DNA of 64,000 nt from CATOSD01 sp034422735 (GTDB lineage Bacteria > Chloroflexota > Dehalococcoidia > Lucifugimonadales > CATOSD01). The stretch spans positions 1 through 64,000 of the forward strand of contig DAOUJL010000076.1 of assembly GCA_034422735.1 (NCBI GenBank), given 5' to 3'. The notes beneath the pieces are model-generated. The model made no database searches. It worked only from the letters and a program-made list of their open reading frames with translations, and was not told where the DNA came from. This document shows, piece by piece, positions 33,363 to 42,271 of the stretch. Numbering within the stretch: position 1 is the stretch's first letter; each line of letters starts with the position of its first letter. The translations under genes were made by a program, and so were the position numbers.

Positions 33363-34397
33363 ATGGTAGAAACTGAAAGCAGGAACGGCGGCCCCTCCGA
33401 CGAGGTGCTGCTCGAGGTCAAAGACCTCGCTATGCACTTTCCCGTTACGTCGGGAATCATATTCCAGCGCACGGTCGGGCACGTCAAGGCCGTGGACGGC
33501 GTAAGCTTCTCCATCAAGCGCGGTGAGACGCTGGGCCTGGTGGGCGAGAGCGGCTGCGGCAAGACCACCACCGGACGCTGCATCCTCCAGCTCTACAAGC
33601 CCACCGCGGGCGACGTCTACTTCGAAGGCGAAAACCTGAACGAGCTGGACGGCTCCGCCATGCGCGCCATGCGCCGCAAGATCCAGGTGATCTTCCAGGA
33701 CCCCTACGGCTCGCTCAACCCGCGCATGACCTGCGGCGACATCGTCGGCGAGCCCCTCGTGGTGCACAAGCTCACCTCGGGCAAGGGCGAGTACAGGGAC
33801 AGGGTCGCCGAGCTCCTACAGGTCGTGGGCCTGAACCCCTACATGGCAGACCGCTACCCGCACGAGTTCAGCGGCGGCCAGAGACAGCGCATCGGAATCG
33901 CCCGGGCGCTCGCGGTGAACCCGAGCTTCATCGTCTGCGACGAGCCGGTCTCCGCGCTGGACGTGTCCATCCAGGCGCAGGTTATCAACCTGCTCGAAGA
34001 CCTCCAGGAGCAGTTCGGTCTCACGTACCTGTTCATCGCCCACGACCTGTCCGTGGTGCGCCACATCAGCGACCGCGTGGCCGTGATGTACCTGGGACAC
34101 ATCGTCGAGATCGCCGACCGCCTGGAGCTGTACGACAACCCGCTGCACCCGTACACGCGGGCGCTGCTCTCCGCCGTGCCGATCCCCGACCCCGTCGTGG
34201 AGGCGCAGCGCGAGCGCATCATCCTCCAGGGCGACGTGCCCAGCCCCAGGAACCCACCCGAAGGCTGCGTGTTCCACACCCGCTGCCCCGTGATGATCGA
34301 CGACTGCCGCGCCGGCATCCCCGAGCTGCGCGAAGTCAGCCCCGACCACTGGGTCGCCTGCATCCGCGCCGACGGCTACGGCGAGCCTTCCTTCTAG
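33363..34397 (+). CDS. Peptide/nickel-type ABC transporter ATPase, OppF/DppF-like
   Basis: This 344-residue protein is the partner of the preceding gene, 12 bp downstream. It has Walker A GESGCGKT, Q-loop FQDPYGSLNPRMT, signature FSGGQRQRIGIARAL, Walker B FIVCDEPVSALD, H-loop IAHD and the C-terminal CVFHTRCPVMIDDC cluster. The start Met (ATG 33363) has GGAGACGACC upstream. The two subunits form the nucleotide-binding pair of an Opp/Dpp system whose membrane subunits must be encoded elsewhere. Confidence 0.93.
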   Translation: MVETESRNGGPSDEVLLEVKDLAMHFPVTSGIIFQRTVGHVKAVDGVSFSIKRGETLGLVGESGCGKTTTGRCILQLYKPTAGDVYFEGENLNELDGSAMRAMRRKIQVIFQDPYGSLNPRMTCGDIVGEPLVVHKLTSGKGEYRDRVAELLQVVGLNPYMADRYPHEFSGGQRQRIGIARALAVNPSFIVCDEPVSALDVSIQAQVINLLEDLQEQFGLTYLFIAHDLSVVRHISDRVAVMYLGHIVEIADRLELYDNPLHPYTRALLSAVPIPDPVVEAQRERIILQGDVPSPRNPPEGCVFHTRCPVMIDDCRAGIPELREVSPDHWVACIRADGYGEPSF

Positions 34398-34423
34398 GCA
34401 AGCCCGCAAACCGAGCACAAAAG

Positions 34424-34450
34424 GGGGGCAGGTCTCCCGGACCTGCCCTT
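34424..34450 (+). terminator. Strong hairpin after oppF
   Basis: GGGCAGGTC-TCCCG-GACCTGCCC is a perfect 9-bp stem (34426-34434 with 34440-34448), 29 bp after the oppF stop, followed by TTACTCATT rather than a full T-run. Confidence 0.6.
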
Positions 34451-34458
34451 ACTCATTG

Positions 34459-34537
34459 TCCCTTCCCCCTTGACGGGGGAACTGGGTCGACTACTAGTCC
34501 CTTCCCCCTCGCAGGGGGAAGGTTAGGATGGGGGTGC
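34459..34537 (+). repeat. Palindromic repeats R10a (truncated) and R10b (plus)
   Basis: A cut-down copy at 34459-34482 lacks the AGGATGGGGGTG tail; a full copy follows at 34498-34537. Both lie between the convergent oppF and FAD-oxidase genes. Confidence 0.75.
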
Positions 34538-34559
34538 AGGGTCCAAGGTACCCGCCCCC

Positions 34560-36158
34560 CTACGGGTCGATGAGCACGCCCGGGTTGAGCACGCCGTTCG
34601 GGTCCACCGCGCGCTTGGCCGCGCGCAGCGCCATCGCGAACGGCTCCGGCCTCTGCTCGTCGTACCACGGGCGGTGCTGACGCCCCACGGCGTGGTGGTG
34701 CGTGATGGTCCCACCCGCCTTCATGATTGCGTCGGACGCCGCCTTCTTGATGTCGGCCATCTGCCGCGCCGCAGACCCGGCCCTGTACAGCCCGGCGAAC
34801 GTGTAGTACGGCGCGGGGCCGTCCGGGTACACGTGAGTGAAACGGCAGTTCAGCGTGCCGCCGCCGCACACCTCGTCCAGGGCGCGCATCGTAGCCTCCC
34901 GCACCGCATGGTCGAAGTCGGGCCAGCGGTCCCAGGTGATCGCCGTCTCGAAGGTGCCGCCCACCAGTCCCAGCCCGTCGGACAGGCCGCCCCCGATGTT
35001 GATGAACGAGTTGCGCCACGCGCCTGCGGCCCCGCTTCTGCCGGTGGGTCTCCCCGTGCCGTCCGAGATGGCGATCTCCTCGTCGTCTATCCGGCCGCCC
35101 GCGGCCCGGGCGATGTCGACCGCCGCCCTCATCGGCCAGTCCTGCGGCGTCTCGGCCGACTCGAACCCGATTATCAGCAACGCCCGCGTGCCGCCCAGCC
35201 CGGCGCCCTCCCGCGCCAGCTCCGGGTCCAGCAGCCGCAGGTTGGCCGGCCACAGCTTGGCCTGGGCTATCTGGCGCGTCGCATCGTAGCCGGCCTCCCA
35301 CGACGGAAACTCCACGCCGGCGGTCGCCCTGAAGACGGGCCGCTTCTGAATGCGCACCCACGACTCGGTTATGATGCCCAGGATGCCCTCGCTGCCGATG
35401 GCGAGCCGGTCGGGGCTGGGTCCCGCGCCGCTTCCCGGCAGACGCCGCGACTCCCACCAGCCGGACGGCGTTAGCATACGCACCGACTCCACGAAGTCGT
35501 CGATGTGGGTGTGGTTGGTGGCGTAGTGGCCCCCGGATCGGGTGGCGATCCAGCCGCCCAGCGTGGAGCCGGTGAAGCTCTGCGGAAAGTGGCGCAGAGT
35601 GAAGCCGCTGGGCCGGAGCTGGTCTTCCAGGGCGGGCCCGAACACGCCGGCCTGGATGCGCGCCGCCCTGGACACGCCGTCGATCTCCAGCACCCTGTCG
35701 AAGCGGCTCATGTCGATGGTAACGATGCCGTCGCAGCCCTCCGGGGGCGTGACTCCCTCGACCACTGACGACCCGCCGCCGTAGGGAATGGTGGCGTAGC
35801 CGCCGTTCGAGCACCACTCCAGGCAGGCCTCCAGCTCGTCGTCGCTGGAGGGATAAGCCACCACATCCGGCGGGTTCGGAAACTCGCCGAACACCGCGCG
35901 CTCCTTGTCCGCGCCGTAGGAGTGAGCGGCGCGCTCGTGATTGTCGGCGAAGCAGAAGCCGGCGATAGTGGCCGGAGGCGTAACTCGCGGCGGTCGCAGC
36001 CGCAGATCGCGCGCCCTGGGAATCGGCGGGGGCGTGAGCGACACGCCCAGCTTCTCCGAAAGCCCTTTCGCGTACTCGGCGCGCTGCGCGTCGGTGGGCT
36101 CGTCCGCCTCCAGCCCCCAGGTCCAGATGCTGCGTCTCGGCAGTGTCGGCAAGGCCAC
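34560..36158 (-). CDS. FAD-binding oxidase of the alkyldihydroxyacetonephosphate-synthase (AGPS) type
   Basis: This 532-residue protein has an FAD_binding_4 domain (about 90-270) with PYGGGSSVVEGV and FTGSTLGGWIATRSGGHYATNH, followed by a linked-oxidase C-domain containing THVYPDGPAPYYTF and a terminal MKAGGTITHHHAVGRQH (His-rich active site of the AGPS group), ending DPNGVLNPGVLIDP. Members make ether lipids or oxidise hydroxy acids; which applies here is not clear. The start is GTG 36158 with GGAGG 7 bp upstream. It is monocistronic. Confidence 0.88.
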   Translation of the reverse strand: MALPTLPRRSIWTWGLEADEPTDAQRAEYAKGLSEKLGVSLTPPPIPRARDLRLRPPRVTPPATIAGFCFADNHERAAHSYGADKERAVFGEFPNPPDVVAYPSSDDELEACLEWCSNGGYATIPYGGGSSVVEGVTPPEGCDGIVTIDMSRFDRVLEIDGVSRAARIQAGVFGPALEDQLRPSGFTLRHFPQSFTGSTLGGWIATRSGGHYATNHTHIDDFVESVRMLTPSGWWESRRLPGSGAGPSPDRLAIGSEGILGIITESWVRIQKRPVFRATAGVEFPSWEAGYDATRQIAQAKLWPANLRLLDPELAREGAGLGGTRALLIIGFESAETPQDWPMRAAVDIARAAGGRIDDEEIAISDGTGRPTGRSGAAGAWRNSFINIGGGLSDGLGLVGGTFETAITWDRWPDFDHAVREATMRALDEVCGGGTLNCRFTHVYPDGPAPYYTFAGLYRAGSAARQMADIKKAASDAIMKAGGTITHHHAVGRQHRPWYDEQRPEPFAMALRAAKRAVDPNGVLNPGVLIDP

Positions 36159-36235
36159 GTGTGCCCTCCTTTGCGCTCGTCGAGTGTGTGCGGGTGGGAG
36201 TGCATTGTAGCATCCACCGGTAGGCCGGCAAACGC

Positions 36236-36264
36236 GGAGGGACAGGCCCGTGGCCTGCCCCTCC
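36236..36264 (-). terminator. Hairpin downstream of ftsZ
   Basis: GGAGGG-A-CAGGCC pairs with GGCCTG-C-CCCTCC around CGT (12 pairs, one mismatch), 43 nt after the ftsZ stop. No strong T-run follows, so it is only terminator-like; it also lies upstream of the FAD-oxidase gene and could act there. Confidence 0.45.
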
Positions 36265-36306
36265 TATAGCGTTGTTGGCGCTGGGGCTATGGCAAGCCCC
36301 ATTCGC

Positions 36307-37434
36307 TTACTGCAAGTTGATGTCGGACGGGTTGCTCGCGCGCACCTTGGTGTGCCTCCGGAGCACCGGCGGCAGGTCGATCCGCAGGAAGTCGGGGATG
36401 TTGTTGTCCCCGGCCTTGCCGTTGGGCAGCGCCTCTTCCAGCAGGTGCTTGAGTTGCTCGTCGCGGTCATACGAGAGCTCGCCGCTTGCGAAGCCGGTGG
36501 CGATGATGGTGAGCTTGATCTCGTTCTCCATCTTGGAGTCGGTAACCATGCCGAAGATGATGTTGGCCTCGGAGTCCACCTTTCGCTGGATGACCTCGGC
36601 GGCCTCGTGCAACTCCATCAGCTTCAGGTCGCTGCCGCCGGTTATGTTGAAGAGCACGCCGCGCGCGCCGTCGATCGACACGTCCAGCAACGGGTTGGAG
36701 ATGGCGCGCTGGGCGGCCTCGCGCGCTCTGTGCTCGCCGATGCCCCAGCCTATGGACATCCACGCGGGGCCGGCGTCCTGCATAATGGCCTGGATGTCGG
36801 CGAAGTCGAGGTTGATCTCTCCGGGCACGGTGACGAGCTCGGCAATGGACTGGACGCCCATGCGCAGCACGTCGTCGGCCAGCCGGAAGGCGTTCTCAGC
36901 GGTGATCTCCTCCTCGCAGATTACGCGAAGGCGCTCGTTGGGAATGGCCAGCAGGGTGTCCGTGTGCTGCTTGAGGCGGTTGATGCCGTCCTCGGCCACC
37001 TGCGAGCGGCGCAGACCCTCGAAGTCGAACGGGCGCGTCACCACGCCGACGGTCAGCGCGCCGGTCTCTTTGGCGAGCTGCGCCGCAACCGGAGCCGCGC
37101 CCGTGCCGGTTCCGCCGCCCATGCCCGCCGCGATGAACACCATGTCGGCGTCGCACATCGCCTCGTACAGCTCTTCCCTGCTCTCCTCGGCCGAGCGCAT
37201 GCCCAGGTCCGGGTTGCCGCCGACGCCCTTGCCGCCGGTGAGATGCTCTCCGACTCGTATCCTCATGGGCACGTCGCACCGCTCGAGCGCCTGGTCGTCG
37301 GTGTTGACGACCATGTACTCCACGCCCGGTATGCGCTCTCTGTACATCCTGGAGACGGCGTTCGAGCCACCCCCTCCTACGCCTACGACCTTAATCCGCG
37401 CCACCGAATCGGGGTGCGTGTTGCTGACCGCCAT
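36307..37434 (-). CDS. ftsZ: Cell division protein FtsZ
   Basis: This 375-residue protein is the tubulin-like GTPase that forms the division ring. It has KVVGVGGGGSNAVSRM at the N-terminus, the signature AAGMGGGTGTGAAPV (about 102), and the T7-loop/catalytic stretch GEINLDFADI (about 200). The C-terminal end is short (NIPDFLRIDLPPVLRR) and differs from the usual FtsA-binding peptide. ATG 37434 follows GGGAGGG. It lies downstream of ftsA and rsmH, as in a shortened division cluster. Confidence 0.96.
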   Translation of the reverse strand: MAVSNTHPDSVARIKVVGVGGGGSNAVSRMYRERIPGVEYMVVNTDDQALERCDVPMRIRVGEHLTGGKGVGGNPDLGMRSAEESREELYEAMCDADMVFIAAGMGGGTGTGAAPVAAQLAKETGALTVGVVTRPFDFEGLRRSQVAEDGINRLKQHTDTLLAIPNERLRVICEEEITAENAFRLADDVLRMGVQSIAELVTVPGEINLDFADIQAIMQDAGPAWMSIGWGIGEHRAREAAQRAISNPLLDVSIDGARGVLFNITGGSDLKLMELHEAAEVIQRKVDSEANIIFGMVTDSKMENEIKLTIIATGFASGELSYDRDEQLKHLLEEALPNGKAGDNNIPDFLRIDLPPVLRRHTKVRASNPSDINLQ

Positions 37435-37516
37435 TATGTCCCTCCCTTTTGTGTTGCCCCTGGTTGCTGCTTTGTATCGTGGCATCCGTTCCAGATACCG
37501 GGTTCGAGATGTTTCG

Positions 37517-38827
37517 CTAGTTCCTCAAAGCCCTGAACGGCCTGGTGAAGAAGGACCCTGCCCCGCTTTTGCCATTGGCGCCGTTCGTTTTGCCGTTGCC
37601 GTTGCCGTTGGTGTGGCCGTTGCCGTTGCCATTGGCGTGAGGGACGCTGCTGCTGTGAGCGCAGTTTCCATTGCCGGATTCGGCCTGGTCTGCCGCCCAG
37701 AGCAGTATGCCCGCGCTGGTGGAAAACGACGGAGCCCTCAGGCCGTCGGGCATGCCGACGTTGCCGTTCGGCGCGCCGATTCGTATGTTCGAACTGACCA
37801 TCCTGCGCATCAGCTCGAGCAGCCCGGGCATAAGCGAAGCTCCGCCCGTAAGCACGATCCTCGCGTCGAAAGTGTTGCGAATGCCCGCGTCTATGAGCTT
37901 CATCTTGATGATCTCCGCAAGCTCCGCCGCGCGCTCACGCGTGAGCTGGCAGATATCGTGCAGGTGGACCCTCCGCTCTCTCGCCGGGCCAAGCACCTGG
38001 ATCGTAATCTCCTCGTGGGCCGAGGCGCCTGCGGGGTCGGTGTGGGCGTGTTCCAGCTTTACACTCTCGGCCGTGGCGTACGAAGTGTCGTACATCAGCG
38101 CGATGTCGTTCGTGAAGTGGAAGCCGCCCACACCTATCGCTGTGGTGTAATGCGGCAATCCGTTGCGGAACACCACCATGTCGGTGGTGCCGCCGCCGAT
38201 GTCGACCAGGGCGACTACCCCCTGCCGTTCGGCAGGATGCAGCACGGCTCGGCCGCTCGCCAGCGGCTCCAGCACCAGCCCATCCACCTCAATCTCCGCC
38301 TGTCGGACCGAGGCCATGAGCATGTCGACAAGTCCCTTGGCGCCCGAAATGACGTGCGTGGTCACGTCCATGCTGTTGGTGTGCATGCCGACAGGGCTGA
38401 TGATGCCGGAGTTGCCGTCCAGCGTGTAGCTTGTAGAGAGCGCGTGAATGATGGTCCGGCCGGGGACCTCGGCGGCCTCGGCCACCTTCAGCGGCACGAG
38501 CGCCATGTCGTCGGTGGAGATGACGCCCTTCTGCCCCACCCAGTCCATCGTGTCCGTTCGATTGGTGAATTCGATGTGGGCGCCGGTGACTCCGACGTAT
38601 GCCGACCTTATATCGACGCCGACAGACTTCTGGACGTCGGCCACCGCCACGCGTATCGCCCTAGCCGTCGCCTCTACGTCGTAGACTACGCCTTTCCTGA
38701 GCCCCTCGCACGGCACTACGCTATACGCCAAGACTTCTGGGTCTGCATAGCCGTCCTTGACTCCGACGACGACGCAAACCTTGGTTGTACCTACGTCGAT
38801 CGCGGTTATCAGTCTTGGGTTTGCCAT
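37517..38827 (-). CDS. ftsA: Cell division protein FtsA
   Basis: This 436-residue actin-fold ATPase tethers FtsZ to the membrane. The N-terminus ITAIDVGTTKVCVVVG is the phosphate-1 motif. The SHS2-like 1C insert is at about 80-165, phosphate-2 VALVDIGGGTTDMVVF at about 205, and adenosine motif IVLTGGASLMPG at about 330. The C-terminus is an Asn/Gly-rich linker (HTNGNGNGKTNG) of about 40 residues ending FFTRPFRALRN, an amphipathic membrane anchor. It is 31 bp from rsmH and 82 bp from ftsZ. Confidence 0.95.
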   Translation of the reverse strand: MANPRLITAIDVGTTKVCVVVGVKDGYADPEVLAYSVVPCEGLRKGVVYDVEATARAIRVAVADVQKSVGVDIRSAYVGVTGAHIEFTNRTDTMDWVGQKGVISTDDMALVPLKVAEAAEVPGRTIIHALSTSYTLDGNSGIISPVGMHTNSMDVTTHVISGAKGLVDMLMASVRQAEIEVDGLVLEPLASGRAVLHPAERQGVVALVDIGGGTTDMVVFRNGLPHYTTAIGVGGFHFTNDIALMYDTSYATAESVKLEHAHTDPAGASAHEEITIQVLGPARERRVHLHDICQLTRERAAELAEIIKMKLIDAGIRNTFDARIVLTGGASLMPGLLELMRRMVSSNIRIGAPNGNVGMPDGLRAPSFSTSAGILLWAADQAESGNGNCAHSSSVPHANGNGNGHTNGNGNGKTNGANGKSGAGSFFTRPFRALRN

Positions 38828-38858
38828 GAGTTCCTACCTCTATACCGTTGTACCGGAT

Positions 38859-39824
38859 CTACGCCGGGTTTTGGGTTGTATGGTTGCTTTGGCGTTGAAT
38901 CTTCTCGGCAACGCGCATTCGCGCGCTTCTGCTGCGGGGGTTGGCCTGCACCTCGTCGGACGATGGGCGGACCACCCTTCGGTTCACCAGCCGCAGACTG
39001 GCGGCGTGTTCGCATACGCATTGCGGCATCGCCGGCGGGCACACGCAGTCGGTGGCCTCTCGGGCCAGGGTGCGCTTGACCAGCCGGTCCTCCAGCGAGT
39101 GATAGCTTATGACCGCAAGCCTGCCGTTCGTGCCTAGCACCTCGATCGCCTGCTCCAATCCTCGTTCCAGGTTCTCCAACTCTCTGTTCACGTGCATTCG
39201 CAGCGCCTGAAACGTTCGGGTGGCTGGATGGACGCCACCCCTGCGGGGCCTTCTGCTGGCCGTTGCCACCACTCTCGCCAGTTCGGTGGTGGTCTCGATT
39301 GGCCTGTTGCGAACAATCGCGCCGGCTATCCGCCTCGCCGCCCGATCCTCTCCCAGCTCGAATATGATGTCCGCTAGCGCGGCCTCGGTGTAGCTGTTGA
39401 CTACCTCGTAAGCCGACTCCCCCGCACCGGGGTCGAAACGCATATCCAGCCGCGCCTCCCTCGAAAAGCTGAATCCCCTGCTCGACGTCTCCACCTGCCG
39501 CGACGAAAAGCCCAGATCGAACAGGACTCCGTCCGCGCACAGGAACCCGTGCTCCCGCGACACCTCCGCGACATCCGCGAAGTTCGCATTCACCAGCGTC
39601 GCCCCAGGCCCGAAAGGGGCCAACTCGCGGCTCGCCGCCTCGATAGCTTCGGCGTCCAGGTCCAGGCCCAGAACGCGCGGGCTCGGCTCGGCGGCCGTCA
39701 GGATGGCCAGTGAGTGCCCGCCTTCCCCAACGTTGCAGTCGATGTACCTGCCCCCGGGCCGTACCCCGAGGGCGTTCACGACCTCCCGCGCCATTACCGG
39801 CGTATGAAATCGCCTCAATACCAC
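38859..39824 (-). CDS. rsmH: 16S rRNA (cytosine(1402)-N(4))-methyltransferase RsmH
   Basis: RsmH methylates C1402 in the decoding centre. The 321-residue protein has FHTPVMAREVVNAL, the SAM-binding YIDCNVGEGGHS, then FDLGFSSRQVE and VISYHSLEDRLVKR. The GTG at 39824 (VVLRRFHTPV) gives a normal length; the frame stays open to an ATG at 39995, but the extra 57 residues are not family-like. It is first in the rsmH-ftsA-ftsZ run. mraZ, ftsL and mur genes are absent. Confidence 0.9.
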   Translation of the reverse strand: MVLRRFHTPVMAREVVNALGVRPGGRYIDCNVGEGGHSLAILTAAEPSPRVLGLDLDAEAIEAASRELAPFGPGATLVNANFADVAEVSREHGFLCADGVLFDLGFSSRQVETSSRGFSFSREARLDMRFDPGAGESAYEVVNSYTEAALADIIFELGEDRAARRIAGAIVRNRPIETTTELARVVATASRRPRRGGVHPATRTFQALRMHVNRELENLERGLEQAIEVLGTNGRLAVISYHSLEDRLVKRTLAREATDCVCPPAMPQCVCEHAASLRLVNRRVVRPSSDEVQANPRSRSARMRVAEKIQRQSNHTTQNPA

Positions 39825-40062
39825 ACCGTACCGCGGGGCCGATCCCGCCTCGCTGCCCCGGTCTGTACTGGCGCCGCGCTTCCCTGCGAACAGGGCCTGC
39901 GGGCTGTGTCCAGGCAATCGTGGTAAGATTGGGACTACCCGATACACTCCGGCAGCTTGGGCAAAAGTGTCACAGACGTACGCAGGCGCTTGCAAGGCAA
40001 AATCGCCCTAGTTTTGTACAGAGTATATTCTTCTGCATAGCCAAAATATCAGGAGGCGGACA

Positions 40063-40542
40063 ATCTTCAAGTACGCGATTCTCACCATCAGCGACGCGGG
40101 CTCCAAGGGCGAACGCGTCGACACCAGCGGCGACACCATCGCCGAGATGATGGACGGCGGCACGTTCGAGCTGGGCCTGCGCGACATCGTCCCGGACGAG
40201 CGCGACCAGATAGCGCAACGGCTGATCGACTGGTGCGACTCGGAGGGGCTGGACCTGCTGCTCACCACGGGCGGCACCGGCCTGGGCCCGCGCGACGTAA
40301 CGCCCGAGGCCACACGCCAGGTGCTGGACGTGGAGGCCCCGGGCATCGCCGAGGCCATGCGCATGCAGACACTGGCGAACACCCCGCTGGCCATGCTCAG
40401 CCGGTCTACTGCCGGCGTGCGCTCCGGCTGCCTCATCGTCAACCTGCCCGGAAGCCCGAAGGCGGTGCGCGAGTGCCTGGACGTGGCGCTGCCGGCGCTG
40501 CCCCACGCCCTGGAGATGGTGAAGGGATGGCGGACGCACTAG
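40063..40542 (+). CDS. MogA/MoaB-like molybdopterin adenylyltransferase, apparent ATC start
   Basis: The 159-residue frame begins FKYAILTISDAGSKGERVDT, the conserved MoaB/Mog N-terminus, with TTGGTGLGPRDVTPEATRQV (about 82) and IVNLPGSPKAVRECL (about 133). It adenylylates molybdopterin before Mo insertion. No ATG, GTG or TTG exists upstream near the conserved start; AGGAGG (40051-40056) sits 6 bp before ATC 40063, so ATC may be the initiator. The first ATG (40147) would delete the N-terminal strand. The gene overlaps trmD by 16 bp. A molybdoenzyme gene lies 5 kb away. Confidence 0.85.
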   Translation: MFKYAILTISDAGSKGERVDTSGDTIAEMMDGGTFELGLRDIVPDERDQIAQRLIDWCDSEGLDLLLTTGGTGLGPRDVTPEATRQVLDVEAPGIAEAMRMQTLANTPLAMLSRSTAGVRSGCLIVNLPGSPKAVRECLDVALPALPHALEMVKGWRTH

Positions 40543-41297
40543 CGACCCCGACGCGCTTTCACGTTCTCACCATATTCCCCGCCATGTTCACCAGCCCCTT
40601 CTCCGAGGGCATCATGGCGAGGGCCATCGCGAACGGCCTCGTCGAGGTGCGCCCACACGACATTCGCGACCACGCCCGCGACAACCACCGCACGGTAGAC
40701 GACTACCCGTTCGGCGGCGGCCCGGGCATGCTGATGAAGGCGGAGCCGCTGTTCGACGCGGTGGAGGCGACGCTCTCGACCGCCCGCGACTCCGACTGCC
40801 CTGTCATCCTGCTCTCGCCCCAGGGCCGCCCGCTGACGCAGTCCGTGGTGGAAGAGCTGGCGCGCGTGCCGGAGATGGTGCTGGTGTGCGGGCGCTACGA
40901 GGGCGTGGACGAGCGGGTCCGGGACCACCTCGTCACGGACGAGATAAGCATCGGAGACTACGTGCTCAGCGGCGGCGAGCTGGCCGCGATGGTGATCATC
41001 GACGCCGTTTGCCGCCTGCTGCCGGGCGTCGTCGGCTCGATCGCGTCCACCGAGGACGACAGCTTCACCACCGGCCTCATCCAGAATCCACAGTACACCC
41101 GGCCCGCCGAGTACAGGGGCTGGCGTGTGCCCGACACGCTGCTGTCCGGCAACCACGCCGAGATCGCGCGATGGCGCAGGCGCGAGTCCTTACGCAAGAC
41201 GCTCCGCCGCCGGCCCGACCTGCTGGAGACCGCCGATCTATCCCACGACGACAAGCAGTACTTGAGCGAGCTACGACAAGACCAGACCTTCCGGTAG
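40527..41297 (+). CDS. trmD: tRNA (guanine(37)-N(1))-methyltransferase TrmD
   Basis: This 256-residue SPOUT methyltransferase has FHVLTIFPAMFTSPF, DDYPFGGGPGMLM, the knot motifs VCGRYEGVDERV and ISIGDYVLSGGELA, and GNHAEIARWRR. It makes m1G37 in tRNA and so prevents frameshifting. ATG 40527 has AAGGG upstream within the mogA coding end. The usual partners rpsP, rimM and rplS are not adjacent. Confidence 0.95.
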   Translation: MADALATPTRFHVLTIFPAMFTSPFSEGIMARAIANGLVEVRPHDIRDHARDNHRTVDDYPFGGGPGMLMKAEPLFDAVEATLSTARDSDCPVILLSPQGRPLTQSVVEELARVPEMVLVCGRYEGVDERVRDHLVTDEISIGDYVLSGGELAAMVIIDAVCRLLPGVVGSIASTEDDSFTTGLIQNPQYTRPAEYRGWRVPDTLLSGNHAEIARWRRRESLRKTLRRRPDLLETADLSHDDKQYLSELRQDQTFR

Positions 41298-41335
41298 TCC
41301 CTTCCTCTTCTGTTTGGGGAAAGGTTCCGAGTTAT

Positions 41336-41374
41336 CCCTTCCCCCTCGCAGGGGGAAGGTTAGGATGGGGGTGA
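41336..41374 (+). repeat. Palindromic repeat R11 (plus)
   Basis: Full copy between trmD and the PEP-mutase gene; a degenerate copy lies just before it at about 41297-41330. Confidence 0.78.
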
Positions 41375-41386
41375 TTAAAAGGAAAC

Positions 41387-42271
41387 ATGAGAAACACAAC
41401 CAGACTGCGGCAGATGCTGAACGAGCCGGGCATAATCGTCGCCCCCGGCGCCTACGACTGCCTCACCGCCAAGATCATCGAGCGCGAGGGCTTCCCCGCC
41501 GTCTACATGACCGGCGCGGGCACCTCCGTGTCCAGGCTCGGAATGCCCGACCTGGGCCTCGCCTCCGTGTCCGAGATGGTCGCCAACGCCGAGGCGATCG
41601 CCGACGCCGTGGACGTGCCGCTCATCGCGGACGCCGACACCGGCTACGGCGGCACGCTCAACGTCCGCCGCACCATACGCCAGTACGAGCGCGCCGGAGT
41701 AGCCGCCGTGCACATCGAGGACCAGGAGTCGCCCAAACGCTGCGGACACCTGGACGACAAGCGGGTGGTGTCCACCGAGGAGATGGTGCGCAGGCTCCGC
41801 GCCGCCGTGGACGCGCGCACCGACGACGACTTCGTCATCATCGCACGCACCGACGCCCTCGCCGTCACCGACTGGGACGACACCATGACGCGCTGCGAGG
41901 CCTACCTGGAGGCGGGCGCCGACGTGCTGTTCGTGGAGGCGCTCCGCACCCCCGGGCAGGCCGCACAGGTCGTGCGCACGTTCGACGTGCCCATGCTCTA
42001 CAACTTCATCGAGACCGGCAAGTCGCCGCGTCTCTCCGCGTCTGAGTTGGAGGAGATGGGCTACAAGATTGTCATCTTCCCGGTCAGCGCCTTCACCATG
42101 GTTGGCGAAATGGTGTCTCGCCTCATGCGCGAGTTGAGAGAAAGCGGCACCACTCAGCGCATGATCGATTACATGCTCGGGCTGGAGGAGTGCTTCGACA
42201 TGGTGGGACTGCACGACATGCTGTCGATAGACGCCGCCTACGCCGAGGACGCCGCCGCGACGCCGAGCTAG
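41387..42271 (+). CDS. Isocitrate lyase/PEP mutase family protein
   Basis: This 294-residue TIM-barrel enzyme has PGAYDCLTAKIIEREGFPA, ADADTGYGG (Mg2+ site, about 85) and HIEDQESPKRCGH (about 113; the KRCGH loop equals the KKCGH of isocitrate lyases). It probably cleaves or forms a C-C or C-P bond, with 2-methylisocitrate lyase or oxaloacetate-hydrolase-like activity. The substrate is not certain. ATG 41387 has GGAAAC upstream. It converges, with 4-bp overlap of the stops, on the geranylgeranyl-reductase gene. Confidence 0.85.
   Translation: MRNTTRLRQMLNEPGIIVAPGAYDCLTAKIIEREGFPAVYMTGAGTSVSRLGMPDLGLASVSEMVANAEAIADAVDVPLIADADTGYGGTLNVRRTIRQYERAGVAAVHIEDQESPKRCGHLDDKRVVSTEEMVRRLRAAVDARTDDDFVIIARTDALAVTDWDDTMTRCEAYLEAGADVLFVEALRTPGQAAQVVRTFDVPMLYNFIETGKSPRLSASELEEMGYKIVIFPVSAFTMVGEMVSRLMRELRESGTTQRMIDYMLGLEECFDMVGLHDMLSIDAAYAEDAAATPS

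Noticed and set aside
36272..39079. 935-residue open frame on the plus strand
   Set aside because: It lies antisense to ftsZ, ftsA and rsmH, all with strong motifs; long antisense frames are expected at this GC content.
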